Source: a virus. Taken from it: a stretch of DNA of 34,302 nt. Each line of letters opens with the position of its first letter. The first letter of the stretch is position 1. The notes beneath the pieces were generated by a model. It was not told the DNA's origin and ran no database searches. It saw nothing but the letters and a program-made list of their open reading frames with translations. Positions 12,867 to 20,096 of this stretch are shown piece after piece. A program made the translations under genes and the position numbers. The stretch is taken from positions 1-34,302 of the IMG/VR virus record IMGVR_UViG_3300023281_001375, one strand, 5' to 3'.

Positions 12867-13216
12867 GAGATCGGCCGATCATTAGTTGAGAGCTCTATCC
12901 AACCACCATGAGACTTTTTGCGATAATCGTCAAACCAAACTACGCTCGGCTCTATCGTCGCAATCTGCGAATGATTCACATAGAAGCCCGCATCTTCATC
13001 CGGCCAGTTACGGGCGACGGACGTTACAATCTGGCGCCAATCGTCCGAACTAGAATAGGACGTTAGGGTAACAGACGGATTAACGCTACCCTCCCACGTC
13101 CCGACCCCATAGGGTGTCAGCGTGTAGGGGAGATCCGCGCCTATAATCTCAGCTAGTTCATGTAGGGGAATCTCCTCCCCGTGAGTTTCGAATGTAATCG
13201 ATCTCAGATCTTTCAT
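12863..13216 (-). CDS. Hypothetical protein, 117 aa
   Basis: ATG 13216 overlaps the upstream TAA (TAATG) and is preceded by GAGGAGGATGATAGCTA. The protein is mostly beta (RSITFETHGEEIPLHEL, GVGTWEGSVNPSVTLTSY) with an acidic centre (NWPDEDAGFYV). No family is recognised. Cotranscribed with the 210-residue gene downstream. Confidence 0.65.
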   Translation of the reverse strand: MKDLRSITFETHGEEIPLHELAEIIGADLPYTLTPYGVGTWEGSVNPSVTLTSYSSSDDWRQIVTSVARNWPDEDAGFYVNHSQIATIEPSVVWFDDYRKKSHGGWIELSTNDRPIS

Positions 13217-13335
13217 TAGCTATCATCCTCCTCAAGCCCGTAAGCATCTGCGCAATCTGTACACACTATGAACAATCTGCCATCCCAATCTTGAAACCGT
13301 CCACTAGGTTGCCCGCAACTACAAGTTATTACCAT
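13216..13335 (-). CDS. 39-residue zinc-knuckle protein
   Basis: ATG 13335 overlaps the end of the upstream gene and the stop TAA overlaps the next start. CSCG at residues 5-8 and CTDC at 25-28 form a small zinc ribbon; the tail is acidic (GLEEDDS). It is among the shortest of the CxxC proteins in this arm. Confidence 0.6.
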   Translation of the reverse strand: MVITCSCGQPSGRFQDWDGRLFIVCTDCADAYGLEEDDS

Positions 13336-13589
13336 GCTATTGGCTCCTCTGTTATCGTAATGCTCGCGCCTCCGTCAAAAGCCTCCTCATGGTTGACCCT
13401 AGCTAGCATCATTCTAGCCTCTGCCAAATCGTCGGTATTACCGTCAACAGGATGACCCATCACTGTCACCGTGTACCACCGTTCCCTATCCTCTGTATGA
13501 TCAGTGACGCCTTCACAGAAGATAGTGTCACCCTGTTCTACTCGCATCGGATGATCTTTGTGGGGAGTAGCCTTTGCACATTGTTCCAT
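13329..13589 (-). CDS. Hypothetical protein, 86 aa, first gene of the leftward arm
   Basis: ATG 13589 is preferred: GAGGAG lies seven bases upstream, whereas ATG 13595 is too close to it and ATG 13673 would lie upstream of the promoter's predicted start. The product begins MEQCAKATPHKDHPMRVEQGD and contains TIFCEGVTDHTEDRERWYTVTV, a beta-rich core, and ends in an acidic stretch. It would be the earliest translated gene from the promoter at 13635-13663. Function is unknown. Confidence 0.65.
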   Translation of the reverse strand: MEQCAKATPHKDHPMRVEQGDTIFCEGVTDHTEDRERWYTVTVMGHPVDGNTDDLAEARMMLARVNHEEAFDGGASITITEEPIAW

Positions 13590-13634
13590 TGCCATTCTCC
13601 TCTTGTATGGTCGATTCACTCGGCCACTATCTAC

Positions 13635-13663
13635 AGAATGCCACACCATGCCACCAATGTCAA
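13635..13663 (-). promoter_or_regulatory. Leftward promoter of the early arm
   Basis: On the minus strand a perfect -35 box TTGACA (13663-13658), a 17-base spacer, and a weaker -10 box CATTCT (13640-13635). The predicted start near 13628 leaves a leader of about 40 bases before ATG 13589. Its strength rests mainly on the -35 box. Confidence 0.6.
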
Positions 13664-13683
13664 CACATATCACACATATACCC

Positions 13684-13695
13684 GTGATATATCAC
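13684..13695. promoter_or_regulatory. 12-base palindrome, possible operator
   Basis: GTGATATATCAC is a perfect palindrome 21 bases upstream of the leftward -35 box. A related half-site, ATATCACA, occurs at 13668-13675. Paired sites beside a promoter suggest binding of a dimeric regulator. No regulator gene can be tied to it. Confidence 0.45.
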
Positions 13696-13839
13696 ACTGG
13701 CCAACACCGACGCCACCCCACACCCTAGACCCTATACTAAACACAAGACTAGACAAGCGTCCAAACATATGTAACGCGCCAACCTACCCGACCCACCCGA
13801 CCCCCCTTGAGGTCGAATAGTAGCTTTAGTAGCGTATGA

Positions 13840-13864
13840 CCCCTATTATTTGGCTGAATAGGGG
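13840..13864. repeat. 8-bp inverted repeat (hairpin)
   Basis: CCCCTATT (13840-13847) and AATAGGGG (13857-13864) form a perfect 8-bp stem with a 9-base loop. There is no T-run on either side, so it is not an obvious terminator. Confidence 0.6.
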
Positions 13865-13880
13865 CCTTAGTGATGATATT

Positions 13881-13901
13881 CAAGCACACTGGGTGTGCTT
13901 G
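13881..13901. repeat. 9-bp inverted repeat with 3-base loop
   Basis: CAAGCACAC (13881-13889), loop TGG, GTGTGCTTG (13893-13901). It is followed on the plus strand by TACTGTTGTTT, which is T-rich but not a continuous run. It may be a weak terminator, a cruciform or a protein-binding site. Confidence 0.6.
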
Positions 13902-13997
13902 TACTGTTGTTTGTACCATTCTGGCCTTTTTTAGGTGTTGTCCTTGTTTTGTGGAATGTTTGGTTGTTCAGTTGGGTTGCTCCAGGCGCAGCCGTGA

Positions 13998-14044
13998 AGC
14001 CACCTTGGCGGTGGCTGAGGGGTCGGAGCCCCCTTTGGGGGGCT
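13998..14044. repeat. Tandem hairpins upstream of the rightward promoter
   Basis: AGCCACC (13998-14004) pairs with GGTGGCT (14010-14016), and AGCCCCC (14027-14033) pairs with GGGGGCT (14038-14044), each with a 4-5 base loop. The second is followed by TTGATCC. Together they could insulate the rightward operon from upstream read-through. Confidence 0.5.
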
Positions 14045-14085
14045 TTGATCCTGTAGGGACGTTGGGCAGGGCAAGCCTGGGGGTG

Positions 14086-14114
14086 TTGTCCTATTTTTTT
14101 TGGTGTGTTATGGT
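14086..14114 (+). promoter_or_regulatory. Rightward promoter, possibly leaderless
   Basis: TTGTCC (14086-14091), a 17-base spacer containing eight consecutive T, and TATGGT (14109-14114). Transcription would start about seven bases after the -10 box, at the ATG of the first rightward gene (14121). Boxes are moderate (4 of 6 each). Confidence 0.5.
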
Positions 14115-14120
14115 GGTGAG

Positions 14121-14342
14121 ATGTCTGTAGCGTTGTTTGGGTTTTGGTTGAAGGTCGTGTTGGGTGCGACGACTTTCGGTCTTGCTGTGTGGCTGTTGTG
14201 GACGGCGAACTCTCCTGAGTATGCGGAACGTAACCGACTGTATTTGGAGTGTTGGAACGTTCAGGTGTTGGATGCGGTGGAGTCTGGTAGGGATGTGGAG
14301 ACTGCCCGCTGGTTGGCTAAGAGGAGATGTTCTGATGTTTAG
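14121..14342 (+). CDS. Small membrane protein, 73 aa
   Basis: ATG 14121 (MSVALFGFWLK) is chosen over 14100, which lies within the promoter. Residues 3-27 are a hydrophobic membrane span (VVLGATTFGLAVWLLW); the remainder is a charged helical tail with two cysteines. There is no Shine-Dalgarno at ideal spacing (only GGTGGTGAG), consistent with a leaderless start. It is the first gene of the rightward arm. Function is unknown. Confidence 0.65.
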   Translation: MSVALFGFWLKVVLGATTFGLAVWLLWTANSPEYAERNRLYLECWNVQVLDAVESGRDVETARWLAKRRCSDV

Positions 14343-14538
14343 CGGTCCTGGCGATCATGTGCAGATGGGCGAACCGGTCGTCTTTGACGATGAGCTGTTT
14401 GTGAAGTATCGGATTCCGACGCAGGGTGACCGCGACTTCTGGTATCTTAACAGTATGGAGGTTTGGTATGAGGATGAGCGGTTCTATGGTGCGTTGGATG
14501 AGATCCAACGGTTAGACGCGGAGGCTGCCAATGTTTGA
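14335..14538 (+). CDS. Hypothetical acidic protein, 67 aa
   Basis: ATG 14335 overlaps the previous stop and has AGAGGAG eight bases upstream. The product begins MFSGPGDHVQMGEPVVFDDE and is rich in Asp, Glu, Tyr and Trp, with a beta-like front (PVVFDDELFVKYRI) and a helical end. No family is recognised. Confidence 0.68.
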   Translation: MFSGPGDHVQMGEPVVFDDELFVKYRIPTQGDRDFWYLNSMEVWYEDERFYGALDEIQRLDAEAANV

Positions 14539-14728
14539 GTTCGGCCCTGACGTTGTGATGGCGGGGGCTACTGACGGTATGGTGAGCGGGTTCTCTACTA
14601 CGATGCGCGGGTGGCGGGAACTGTTGGAGTCTGACCCTGTTCTCCGGCAGGTGGTGGAGGAGCGGGTGCAGGCGTTCCATGAGGAGCTGGCGGTTCTGTT
14701 GTCCGATGCAGATTATGCGAGGCGCTGA
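14531..14728 (+). CDS. Hypothetical helical protein, 65 aa
   Basis: ATG 14531 overlaps the previous stop and GGAGG lies seven bases upstream. After a Gly-rich start the protein is one long amphipathic helical region (LLESDPVLRQVVEERVQAFH). Its stop overlaps the next start (TGATG). Function is unknown. Confidence 0.68.
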   Translation: MFEFGPDVVMAGATDGMVSGFSTTMRGWRELLESDPVLRQVVEERVQAFHEELAVLLSDADYARR

Positions 14729-14934
14729 TGGGTGAGTATGCTGATTCTTATGTTGGCCGGCATCGGCGTTCCGGTTCTATCTTGGTGGAGGCTATCGGTT
14801 TGACTGAGACGTTGAAGGCGGAGACGCCTGGTAGGCGTCGGATGGGTGTGTGGTCGTTGGAGCCTTGGTATGTCGCTCAGAAGCAGAAGCTGGTTGATGA
14901 TTTGAATTTGCTCGCCAAGGGTTTCGTTGAGTAG
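14728..14934 (+). CDS. Hypothetical protein, 68 aa
   Basis: ATG 14728 overlaps the previous stop (TGATG). The product begins MGEYADSYVGRHRRSGSILV and ends with a helix QKQKLVDDLNLLAKGF. Basic residues cluster at 11-14 and 36-38. No family is recognised. It may be involved in packaging or head assembly because of its location just before terminase, but there is no direct support. Confidence 0.65.
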   Translation: MGEYADSYVGRHRRSGSILVEAIGLTETLKAETPGRRRMGVWSLEPWYVAQKQKLVDDLNLLAKGFVE

Positions 14935-15127
14935 GCCCGGCCGGCGCACGACTTCGCTTGAACGTCGTGTGGCTGTGGCATATGAGAACGCCCGCTATCC
15001 GATAGAGACCGTGAAATACAGGTTCGCCCCTGACGACCCCCGCCGTTACGACAGCCTCTCGAAGCTCGTACTGGCATCCTACCAGCGGGCAGCGATGGAC
15101 AAGTTCCGGTTCGACCCGTTTGAGTAG
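14927..15127 (+). CDS. Hypothetical basic protein, 66 aa (TTG start)
   Basis: TTG 14927 is the start, eight bases before the end of the preceding gene, with AAGGG five bases upstream. The product is strongly basic (MSRPGRRTTSLERRVAVAYE ... RFAPDDPRRYDSLSKLV) and helical. The overlap signature TTGAGTAG recurs at the next gene. A small terminase role is possible from gene order but no helix-turn-helix is evident. Confidence 0.62.
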   Translation: MSRPGRRTTSLERRVAVAYENARYPIETVKYRFAPDDPRRYDSLSKLVLASYQRAAMDKFRFDPFE

Positions 15128-15323
15128 ACAGTTCCCCCACGACCGGCACAAACGGGCCAAACTCCTCCTCAAAGATTTCGACGCTTACATGGATACGCTA
15201 AAAGAACCGGACTATGATAGACTGTTGGCTGCGCTGCAACGGGTCCCCGTAACAGCGGAAATGGTCGCAGAATGGGAACAGGAAAAGAAGGAGTTGGAGT
15301 GGAACGAATCGCAGGAGAGCTGA
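15120..15323 (+). CDS. Hypothetical charged protein, 67 aa (TTG start)
   Basis: TTG 15120 overlaps the previous stop in the same TTGAGTAG arrangement as the gene before it. The product begins MSRQFPHDRHKRAKLLLKDF and ends acidic (EWEQEKKELEWNESQES), with helices throughout and probable coiled-coil character. The C-terminal end overlaps the next gene. Confidence 0.6.
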   Translation: MSRQFPHDRHKRAKLLLKDFDAYMDTLKEPDYDRLLAALQRVPVTAEMVAEWEQEKKELEWNESQES

Positions 15324-15688
15324 AAGCTCTCATACCGAACCTTGTCGCAGCTTTGACGCAGGGGCTTCCCCGGATGTTGAACAAGGCGGTCACGTCACGT
15401 AAGGCGATGGTCCTGGTCGGGTCAGCGTATCTGCTGGCGAACGACGTATTGGAGACCGGACTGGTCCTCTGGGGTGCCGGCGTGTACATCGTCTCGCAGG
15501 CTCTCGTGGACGCAGCCGACTTCACCGCTCAGGGGAAGGTCCAGGTCCAGGCGGTCATCAACGAGGGACAGAAGGCCGCTGAGGAACGGTATCACGAATG
15601 GAACGAAAAGAGCGCAGACAAGTTGGAGAGTGTGGCCGACCTGTTGGCCGGCATTGACATCCCTGACGCTGCGGAGATCACTGACTAG
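15299..15688 (+). CDS. Two-helix membrane protein, holin candidate
   Basis: GTG 15299 has AAGGAG about six bases upstream; ATG 15272 in the same frame is an alternative without one. The 129-residue product has an amphipathic N-terminus, a hydrophobic segment around residues 36-48 (KAMVLVGSAYLLA), a second around 54-70 (TGLVLWGAGVYIVSQAL) and a charged, helical C-terminal half (AAEERYHEWNEKSADKLES). Two spans plus a charged tail fit class II holins, though no endolysin is in the window. It could also be a structural or packaging accessory protein. Confidence 0.6.
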   Translation: MERIAGELKALIPNLVAALTQGLPRMLNKAVTSRKAMVLVGSAYLLANDVLETGLVLWGAGVYIVSQALVDAADFTAQGKVQVQAVINEGQKAAEERYHEWNEKSADKLESVADLLAGIDIPDAAEITD

Positions 15689-15713
15689 AGTACGCTCCTC
15701 CTCTAGCACAGGG

Positions 15714-15741
15714 AAGAACCCCCCATTCCGGGGGGTTCTTT
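15714..15741 (+). terminator. Terminator-like hairpin before terminase
   Basis: AAGAACCCCCC (15714-15724), loop ATTCC, GGGGGGTTCTT (15730-15740), then a short T-containing tail. The 11-bp stem is very stable. The terminase GTG start lies only six bases after it, so the hairpin may also act on terminase translation or mRNA stability. Confidence 0.65.
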
Positions 15742-15746
15742 CGTAT

Positions 15747-17804
15747 GTGACTTCAGGTTTCCCCTTCTACTCTCGGCAGACCCGCATCGAGTACATCGAG
15801 CGGATGCTGCCCACCCGCTACAACTACCATCAGGACTTCGTGAAGCGGACTGACGGTACGTCGTGGTCGATGAAACAGATCGCGTTCGACGTGTTCACCT
15901 ATTTCGGCGAACCGAAGAACCATGCCGGCGCGAACCGGCCGGTGTCGCCTGCTACAATCAAGAAGGACATGGAGATCATCCGCGACCGGTTCGAGTCGGA
16001 ACGTGACGCCCGTCTGAAAGGCGAACACCCCGACGACATCCTCGACCCGCACAATTTCGCTACGTGGCGTGGCAACGCTTTCACCGACAGGACAACCGGC
16101 AACAAGTTCGTCACCCCCATGCATCAGATGGCATGGTTCTGGATCATCGCAGCGGTAGCGTTGAAGAACCGTCATGCCGTGGAGATCCCCCAATGGGTCA
16201 TCTCATATTTGGACCTCCCACCTGACATCAACTCGAACATCCTCGACATGAAGACGATGATGTCGTTCATCCTGTTGGGACCGCCCCGGCATGGGAAGAC
16301 AGAGTTGGCGTTGCATACGATGATGTGGCTGATGTGCCGTGATAAGGGCATCCGCATCATCTTCAACAACGGCCCGTTGAAGACGACGAAACAGCAGATC
16401 GAACATATGAAATGGCACCTCGAACACAACGAATATCTGATCGCAGGTTGGGGGCCCTTCAAAGACGACGAGGTGAAATGGGCACAAGACGAATTCGACA
16501 TCGTAGGGGCGGAGGTCCAGGCGAAGGCCAGAACGGTGAGAGGCGTGGGTACCGGCACGAACGTCAACTCGCTCGACGCCGACGTAATCTTCGTGGACGA
16601 CCCCCAAGGACCCAAAGAGGCGATGTCCGAAACACAGACGGACTCTGACTACCATTGGATGGCGACCGGACTTATGTCCCGCCGCGAACCACACACCGGC
16701 TTCATCGGGTTGGGCTCACACCAGCCGTCCCCTACCGGGGACCTGTGGACGAAGATCGAGTCTGCTGCGGAGGAGCTGACTATCGGCAACCATGTGCTTG
16801 TGATCCGCAAAGTGAAAGCGCATGACTATAATCTGTGCGATGAGGACAAGGACCCCGATCATACGGAGTGTGTGCTGTGGCACGAGCTAAGACCTTTTCA
16901 CTATTTGGAAGCGTTGCGCGCCTTGTTGGGCGACGACACCCTGTTCGAAGCGGTGTACAATCAGCAGCCCCGGTCGAAGGAGATGGAACACTTCCCGACA
17001 GAAATTCTCGATTCCACATACACACAGCCGCAGACGGTCAACGGTACTACACCAGTGTATACGGGACACGATATCGGCTCGGGGATGGTGGAGTTTCTAC
17101 CAGGGGTATTAGACCGCTCAAGGGCGTGGAAGAGGATACCCGTGAAGTGCTGCTCGACCCCGTTGATGGTCGTAGCGGGAGTGGACCCGGCGGGTGGTGG
17201 GAAGACGAAACGGGCTTCGTTCACTGCTGTGATTGTGCTCGCTGCCTGTCCGAAATGCCGGCGAAGATATTTGGTAGACTATGGCGCCAAGAGGATGTCG
17301 CCAGAGCAAATCCCTCTCTTCGTAGAAGGATTCTTGAAGTCCTATCCAGCCGTAACACGCATCCAGTTCGAGTCGAACGCCTACCAGAAGGCCCTATCCC
17401 GCGACCCGCGGGTGAAGGCGATGGGCATGAAATACAGGGTGACGATAGCGGAGTGGAACACCGACGAACGGAAACACGACCCCGATCTCGGCATCCCAGT
17501 GCTCGGCCGGTATGTGAAAGCGGGCATGCTCTCTATACCTGCTGCCGGGGTGGAATCTGTTGTATATGCCAAGAACCTCATCGCCACGCTGAAACGTTGG
17601 CCGGCACCCCCTAACGACATTGCGATGGCCCTCTGGCTCGCCGACCTCCTCCTCATGAAAATGATCGACAACTACTGGTTCCAGCAGGAAGCCCCCGACG
17701 TCATGCCCGGACATCACATCTCCGAACATGGCAAACAATCCTACATCGAAATCCCCCTTGCGCCTGCGGAGGAATATCAGGGGGTCGAAATAGCGTTTCA
17801 ATAG
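15747..17804 (+). CDS. terL: Terminase large subunit
   Basis: 685 residues from GTG 15747; the frame is open further upstream but the residues before it are not protein-like and run through the terminator, so the start is here or at ATG 15804. ATPase motifs: Walker A GPPRHGKT at 178-185 and Walker B ADVIFVDD at 278-285. The nuclease domain has AGVDPAGGG (Asp 480), IQFESNAY (Glu 542) and NDIAMALWLAD (Asp 624), the three metal ligands of the RNase H-like terminase fold. A CPKC pair follows the first nuclease motif. The enzyme cuts concatemeric phage DNA and drives it into proheads through the portal encoded next. Confidence 0.93.
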   Translation: MTSGFPFYSRQTRIEYIERMLPTRYNYHQDFVKRTDGTSWSMKQIAFDVFTYFGEPKNHAGANRPVSPATIKKDMEIIRDRFESERDARLKGEHPDDILDPHNFATWRGNAFTDRTTGNKFVTPMHQMAWFWIIAAVALKNRHAVEIPQWVISYLDLPPDINSNILDMKTMMSFILLGPPRHGKTELALHTMMWLMCRDKGIRIIFNNGPLKTTKQQIEHMKWHLEHNEYLIAGWGPFKDDEVKWAQDEFDIVGAEVQAKARTVRGVGTGTNVNSLDADVIFVDDPQGPKEAMSETQTDSDYHWMATGLMSRREPHTGFIGLGSHQPSPTGDLWTKIESAAEELTIGNHVLVIRKVKAHDYNLCDEDKDPDHTECVLWHELRPFHYLEALRALLGDDTLFEAVYNQQPRSKEMEHFPTEILDSTYTQPQTVNGTTPVYTGHDIGSGMVEFLPGVLDRSRAWKRIPVKCCSTPLMVVAGVDPAGGGKTKRASFTAVIVLAACPKCRRRYLVDYGAKRMSPEQIPLFVEGFLKSYPAVTRIQFESNAYQKALSRDPRVKAMGMKYRVTIAEWNTDERKHDPDLGIPVLGRYVKAGMLSIPAAGVESVVYAKNLIATLKRWPAPPNDIAMALWLADLLLMKMIDNYWFQQEAPDVMPGHHISEHGKQSYIEIPLAPAEEYQGVEIAFQ

Positions 17805-17836
17805 GAGATACTTGATTCGCGATAAAGAGGCTCCGA

Positions 17837-19567
17837 TTGGCTAACGCTGGCTTTGATAAGCTCAGTTCAATGTGGCTCGAAAGAGCCGACTGGAACGACG
17901 ACGAGATCGACACTATGGTCGGTCTGTGGGAGGGGGAAATCCCCGGCGAGTTCAAATCTCGATTCCCCAATGCTGAAGTTGGCACCCTCGTCAACATGGT
18001 GCGTCTCGCCTGGTCCGACCTGGCTACCACGGCCGGCCGCATACCCGACCTGAAGTCCATCCCTTACAACGAAACCAAGAACGAGATGGTTCGCACTGCG
18101 AAGCACGAGATGATTGGCTATTCGTATCTGCGTGAAGCAGAACCGTCAGGGAAGATTTTCATGTGGCTGCTGCTGTGGTGGCTCATCGGCGCAGGCCGTG
18201 CCGTAGCGTTGGTACGTCCCAATTTCAAAGATAAGAAACCGTCGCTGACCCTCCGCGACCCTCGGACCTGCCGTCCGACGTTCGCCCGCACCTCCTCGGG
18301 GATGCCCGTCGAACTCGACTCTCTCCTCTTCCGCCGGGAAATCTCCCGTGAGGAAGCACGCAATTTGGGACTCGTCGTACATAAGGCGTCCACGCAAGGC
18401 GCGCCTATCGGCGGTCCCACCACCGGCATGTCATCCGCCACCTCCTCGACCAAGGACGAAACGAAGACGGTAGTCGTCCACGAATACATAGACAAGAAAT
18501 GGTGGATGCTCGCCTCCGAAGGTTCGATGGTCTCCTCAGAACACGGCCTCGGCGAGGTGCCGGGGTGGTTCTTCAAGTCGCATGGCGGCGACCGCAAGGG
18601 CGGCATCTCCCTGTTCAAAGACCAAATCTCCCTGATGATGGCCGTCTCCCTCCTCGTCTCATACAAGATTTCCGCGGCAGACCGTTCCCTCAACCCGATC
18701 TACTGGGCGAAAGGTCTCGAATCTTCTCTGAAGATCGGACCTGCCGTCATCAACAAGCTGGCAGACGACGGCGAGATCGGACGGCTCGACCCGCCCAACC
18801 AGTTGCAGGTTGACCGTGACATCGAAATGCTCACCCAGTTCCAGAGGGTCCTCAACCGCAACCCCGAAACACGTCAGGGCGAGATCGCGAACAAGGGCTC
18901 CTACGTTTCGGCGAAGACAGTCGAACAGCTCGCCGAAGCGGTAGACACCGTAGTCGGACAGTATTGGGATCTGGTGTCGGTCGGCATGCAGAACCTCCTC
19001 CGTGTCGCATTCAAGATGGACGAGAAACTTTGGCGCAACGTCGAGAAGACAGTCATCCCGCTGGTCAAGGGCAAATACCAGCGGACAGATTATACGCCGG
19101 GCGAAGACATCGACGGTAACCATCACATCATGGTAGAGTACGGGTTCGGCCTGGGCGGCTACCAAGGGTTCTTGCAGATGATGCAGGCCAACCAGGCGAA
19201 AGTGATGTCACGGCGGCGTGTCATCGAGGAGATGCCTGGCGTCTCCGACGCTGAAACGCTGATGCGTGAGATCGACTTGGAGGACATGGACGATGCCGGT
19301 AAGGCCAACTTCCAGCAGCTCGCTGCTATGGGGCAGCTCGACATGATCTTGTGGGCTAAGCTGCGGGATGAGATGGCGAAGAAAGGGCTCCAGTTGTATG
19401 AGGTCATTGAGAAATATCAGGTTGAGATTCAGGAACAGGCCCAAGCCGCCGTTGAGGGTGGTGGGGCAGAAGCGATCACTGCTGCCCCAGGCGAGGGGGC
19501 CCCGCCACAAGAGGAGGCTGGCGCCCCGCCCGGCGTTCCTCCATCGGTACTTGCAGGAGTTGGATAA
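17837..19567 (+). CDS. Portal protein
   Basis: 576 residues from TTG 17837, with AAAGAGG six bases upstream. Position right after terminase, length and composition fit portal proteins. The sequence has the usual N-terminal helical segment, an aromatic stretch (MWLLLWWLIGAGRAVALVRPN), a central domain with VHEYIDKKWWML, and a helical stem (SLLVSYKISAADRSLNP), with a C-terminal Ala/Gly/Pro-rich tail. A portal forms the dodecameric ring through which DNA passes and where the tail docks. Assignment rests on context and pattern. Confidence 0.85.
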   Translation: MANAGFDKLSSMWLERADWNDDEIDTMVGLWEGEIPGEFKSRFPNAEVGTLVNMVRLAWSDLATTAGRIPDLKSIPYNETKNEMVRTAKHEMIGYSYLREAEPSGKIFMWLLLWWLIGAGRAVALVRPNFKDKKPSLTLRDPRTCRPTFARTSSGMPVELDSLLFRREISREEARNLGLVVHKASTQGAPIGGPTTGMSSATSSTKDETKTVVVHEYIDKKWWMLASEGSMVSSEHGLGEVPGWFFKSHGGDRKGGISLFKDQISLMMAVSLLVSYKISAADRSLNPIYWAKGLESSLKIGPAVINKLADDGEIGRLDPPNQLQVDRDIEMLTQFQRVLNRNPETRQGEIANKGSYVSAKTVEQLAEAVDTVVGQYWDLVSVGMQNLLRVAFKMDEKLWRNVEKTVIPLVKGKYQRTDYTPGEDIDGNHHIMVEYGFGLGGYQGFLQMMQANQAKVMSRRRVIEEMPGVSDAETLMREIDLEDMDDAGKANFQQLAAMGQLDMILWAKLRDEMAKKGLQLYEVIEKYQVEIQEQAQAAVEGGGAEAITAAPGEGAPPQEEAGAPPGVPPSVLAGVG

Positions 19568-20095
19568 ATGCCCAGAGGTGGACAGAATCAGCGGCCAGAC
19601 GGTCGGCAGGCCAGAGCCCCTGGAGTGGGGAAGACTGCGAGACGCCATGATTTGGAACAGCCGAAAACTCCGGGCCTTCACGGCTCGGACCTTCAACAGG
19701 GCGACGTTCAAGAGTTGGAGGCAGGGCAGAGGCAAATTCCTATCCGTCAGAAGCCTGCGCCCGCCGCACGACGTCCTGCCGCCGGGGGTAACAATCCTAG
19801 ACGATCTAGAGCAGCACAGTCCAGTAACGGCGGAGGCGTACCGTCGCCTGGTGATGTGGCACGCCAACGTCTCGGCGGGACCCTCAACCGCAACCAAGCG
19901 AGACAAGCCCACCAGTTGATCGACGGTCGCCCTTGGCTTCCGATTCTCCGTCAGATGGCTAACACGCCTACTACGTCGGGTCTGTTGACTTCGGCGTATG
20001 TCGCTGCCGGTTCTGAGGCTCTTAGGGGAAGTTACCGTCAGCCAGGACTCATAGAACTTGACGTCTTGGATCGCGCCTTCGATCAAGGACAATAG
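19568..20095 (+). CDS. Hypothetical disordered protein, 175 aa
   Basis: ATG 19568 directly follows the portal stop (TAAATG) with AGGAG eight bases upstream, and the stop lies just before the start of the giant gene. Residues 1-115 are rich in Arg, Gln, Pro and Gly and are probably disordered and nucleic-acid binding; residues 118-175 are ordered (LIDGRPWLPILRQM, GLLTSAYVAAGSEAL). A different frame at 19647-19919 within it also looks protein-like. Likely a small virion or assembly protein. No family is recognised. Confidence 0.6.
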   Translation: MPRGGQNQRPDGRQARAPGVGKTARRHDLEQPKTPGLHGSDLQQGDVQELEAGQRQIPIRQKPAPAARRPAAGGNNPRRSRAAQSSNGGGVPSPGDVARQRLGGTLNRNQARQAHQLIDGRPWLPILRQMANTPTTSGLLTSAYVAAGSEALRGSYRQPGLIELDVLDRAFDQGQ

Positions 20096-20096
20096 C

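Larger units (their letters stand above)
13590..14120. other. Divergent control region between the two arms
   Basis: About 530 bases with no convincing gene. From left to right it holds the leftward promoter, ATATCACA-type repeats with a 12-base palindrome, a cytosine-rich stretch around 13700-13810, hairpins at 13840-13864, 13881-13901, 13998-14016 and 14027-14044, and the rightward promoter. Such a region could combine early/late switching and an origin. The open frame at 13870-14130 is a poor coding candidate because it is Cys-rich, lacks a ribosome binding site and runs into the promoter. Confidence 0.7.

Noticed and set aside
13870-14130. Plus-strand frame of 86 residues in the control region
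   Set aside because: Cys- and Arg-rich unordered sequence, no ribosome binding site, and its end runs over the promoter and the start of the first rightward gene.
15474-15746. Upstream extension of the terminase frame
   Set aside because: Residues before 15747 are Arg/Ser/Thr-rich shadow of the membrane-protein gene and pass through the terminator-like hairpin.
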